Below, piece by piece: positions 3,711-5,056 of a stretch of DNA of 5,056 bases. Below the pieces are notes generated by a model that saw nothing but the letters and a program-made list of their open reading frames with translations, ran no database searches and had not been told where the DNA came from. The number at the start of each line of letters is the position of its first letter. The first letter of the stretch is position 1. Source of the DNA: an uncultured Spirochaetales bacterium. GTDB taxonomy: Bacteria > UBP6 > UBA1177. The translations under genes and the position numbers were made by a program. The stretch covers positions 1-5,056 of the forward strand of contig CACZFE010000136.1 of the NCBI GenBank assembly GCA_902780365.1. Reading direction: 5' to 3'.

Positions 3711-5056
3711 ATGAAAAGTCTCAGGTTATCCTTTGTTCTTGTTTTGGTTTTTTCGGTAGTAACGGTTTTCGCTGTTGCGCAGAACAAGAATGATTCACTG
3801 TCCGTCGAGCAGAACGGAAATACAACAGTCATTTCCGAAAATTTTGACGGAACTTACTTTAAACTCAATTCCGACAGCGTTGAAGTTATCGGTATGGGAG
3901 ATGCGGCCGAAGGAACCGCTGAACACGGAACTGTCAACGGCAAAAAGGCGGCTCACCTCAAAGTTGATGCGGAAGAGGGAAATGTTCTCTTCGAATCGCT
4001 TGCAACAGGCATGACCTCTGTAAAGACAGGCGATTTCGACAGCCTCGTTTCGATGTCTGAAGAAAGAGAGCTCAAAAACAGCCGGGTCACGATGAATTCA
4101 AAGGCGGGAAATATCAGCTTTGCTTTCACCGAGCAGCCTGACAAAGTCAGATTCTTCACATTGAAGGGTCCGGACAGGCTCGTTTTCGATTTTATCGGCA
4201 TCAAAGGTTCGATGAAGTCGGCAAAAGGTGTGAGAAGCGCTAACCATCCGGCAGGATACCGTGTTGTTATTGAAAAGGAAATTCCGCAGTACTTCACGAT
4301 CAGCCGTTCGAAACTCTATGCTTTCTCTGTTGAAGGCAAAAAGATGTTCGCAGCTTTCAAAAATCAGCCCGCTGAAACGGCTGTCGCAGCTGCTGAACCA
4401 GAAAAGACTGAAGAAGCTCCGGTTGCTGCAGATGTCGAGAACAGAACGGAGATAAAGGGTCTCGCATTCATAGGCGAGGAACCCGAAATCCTTAAAGTAA
4501 AGGCTGACAAGAAGCTCGAAATAGCAAAAAATGTCGCTGGTCAGACTATCGAAATCACTGTTAAAAACGCTTTCATCGCAAAGGACAAAGAGCAGGTCAT
4601 TGATGCGACTTCGCTTACCGGCCCGGTTGCGGAGCTTGCTGTTTACAACGACAAGGAAAACGTAAAGATCATCGCGAAGATGAAATCGGCTAAACACGAC
4701 CTCCAGATCGAAGAGTCGGCTAACGGCAGTGATTTCGTTTTCAACACGGCTGCTGAAAAAGTTCAGGGCGTTGCAGGTTATTCAGAAGCTCAGATCGTAA
4801 GACTTCCTCAGGCTGCAGTAGCTCAGGAAGAAGGCGGCGAGGCTGAAAAAGGCGGTGCTGTAAATATGGAAGAAGAGCCGGTTCAGTACACCGGTAAAAA
4901 GATCAACCTTGATTTCAAAGAAGTCGATATTCTTGATATCCTTCGTCTTATGTCAGATATCAGCAAACTCAACATCATTGCCGGCGACGATGTAAAAGGT
5001 ACTGTCACGGTAAGACTTGTTGATATTCCGTGGGATGAGGCTCTTGACGTTATCCT
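3711..5056 (+). CDS. pilQ: Type IV pilus secretin PilQ, N-terminal part (3' end outside window)
   Basis: Outer-membrane secretin that forms the gated channel for the pilus; 448 complete codons are present and the frame is open to the window edge. Residues 1-23 are a Sec signal peptide (Lys2/Arg5, hydrophobic core, likely cleavage at AVA|Q). Residues about 24-120 do not match a domain I recognise. Residues about 124-215 resemble an AMIN domain, a peptidoglycan-binding beta-sandwich, with DRLVFDFIG (155-163) as the characteristic strand and GYRVVIEKE (182-190) after it. An Ala/Glu/Pro linker (218-241) is followed by a second AMIN-like beta domain (about 246-346, including GQTIEITVKNAFI, 277-289). 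A Gly/Glu/Ala linker (about 366-390) leads to the secretin N0/STN domain from residue 393 (YTGKKINLDFKEVDILDIL, then LNIIAGDDVKGTVTVRL and IPWDEALDVI). That last block is highly typical of PilQ and is where PilP docks in known systems. N1 and the secretin barrel lie beyond the window. Confidence 0.96.
   Translation, partial: MKSLRLSFVLVLVFSVVTVFAVAQNKNDSLSVEQNGNTTVISENFDGTYFKLNSDSVEVIGMGDAAEGTAEHGTVNGKKAAHLKVDAEEGNVLFESLATGMTSVKTGDFDSLVSMSEERELKNSRVTMNSKAGNISFAFTEQPDKVRFFTLKGPDRLVFDFIGIKGSMKSAKGVRSANHPAGYRVVIEKEIPQYFTISRSKLYAFSVEGKKMFAAFKNQPAETAVAAAEPEKTEEAPVAADVENRTEIKGLAFIGEEPEILKVKADKKLEIAKNVAGQTIEITVKNAFIAKDKEQVIDATSLTGPVAELAVYNDKENVKIIAKMKSAKHDLQIEESANGSDFVFNTAAEKVQGVAGYSEAQIVRLPQAAVAQEEGGEAEKGGAVNMEEEPVQYTGKKINLDFKEVDILDILRLMSDISKLNIIAGDDVKGTVTVRLVDIPWDEALDVI

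Noticed and set aside
3101..3832. Long open frame on the minus strand across pilP and the start of pilQ
   Set aside because: It is antisense to a well-supported PilP with lipobox and conserved motifs. The antisense product has no recognisable domain, and its length reflects codon use on the other strand.
4098..4697. Minus-strand open frame, and short + strand frames at 3775-4014 and 4261-4455, inside pilQ
   Set aside because: pilQ runs uninterrupted in another frame from 3711 to the window edge, with signal peptide, AMIN-like domains and N0 domain. These are out-of-frame shadows without ribosome binding sites.
1..5056. tRNA, rRNA, CRISPR array, insertion sequence or prophage signature
   Set aside because: No spaced identical repeats, transposase motifs, terminal inverted repeats or RNA-gene signatures were seen, and coding genes fill almost the whole window.
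716..5056. Reading the gene cluster as a type II secretion (Gsp L/M/C/D) system rather than T4P
   Set aside because: The gene sizes, the PilN INLLP motif, the separate actin-like PilM, the PilP lipoprotein signature GKKDPF and the AMIN-bearing PilQ with its N0 motif all match T4P.

Overview
The window carries the alignment-complex operon of a type IV pilus (T4P), pilMNOP plus the first part of pilQ, all on the + strand. It is preceded by a small helix-turn-helix (HTH) protein gene and by the 3' end of a murA gene. The encoded envelope (peptidoglycan precursor synthesis, a PilP lipoprotein, a PilQ outer-membrane secretin) means a diderm, Gram-negative-type bacterium. Coding GC looks moderate, and the spacer after murA is very AT-rich. 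A small XRE-type HTH gene just ahead of pilM, together with this form of MurA, reminds me of deltaproteobacterial lineages (Desulfobacterota/Myxococcota-like). That placement is from memory and is weak; the phylum cannot be fixed from this window alone.

Layout. Bases 2-355: C-terminal 117 residues of MurA. Bases 356-493: AT-rich intergenic region with a candidate extended -10 promoter, an inverted repeat over the candidate -35 and an AT-rich leader. Bases 494-700: 68-residue HTH protein. Bases 716-1771: pilM. Bases 1768-2406: pilN, overlapping pilM by 4 nt. Bases 2419-3078: pilO. Bases 3068-3694: pilP, overlapping pilO by 11 nt. Bases 3711 to the end: pilQ, open to the window edge, with signal peptide, AMIN-like domains and the start of the secretin N0 domain. 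Gaps from the HTH gene onward are 16 nt or less or are overlaps, and each start has a purine-rich ribosome binding site, so this looks like one transcription unit.

How they work together (established for the families): PilM is a cytoplasmic actin-like ATP-binding protein that grips the N-terminal INLLP motif of PilN. PilN and PilO are bitopic inner-membrane proteins that pair through coiled coils and periplasmic ferredoxin-like domains. PilP is a lipoprotein that binds PilN/PilO and the N0 domain of PilQ. PilQ is the outer-membrane secretin through which the pilus passes. The HTH protein is a plausible local regulator of the operon, which is inference.

I see no evidence of a new multi-gene system: the core is a canonical T4P operon. 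The points worth a second look are local: an Asn where MurA normally has its catalytic Asp, the HTH gene and its putative operator/promoter, an A9 tract in pilN, and low-complexity tails and inserts in PilN, PilO, PilP and PilQ.
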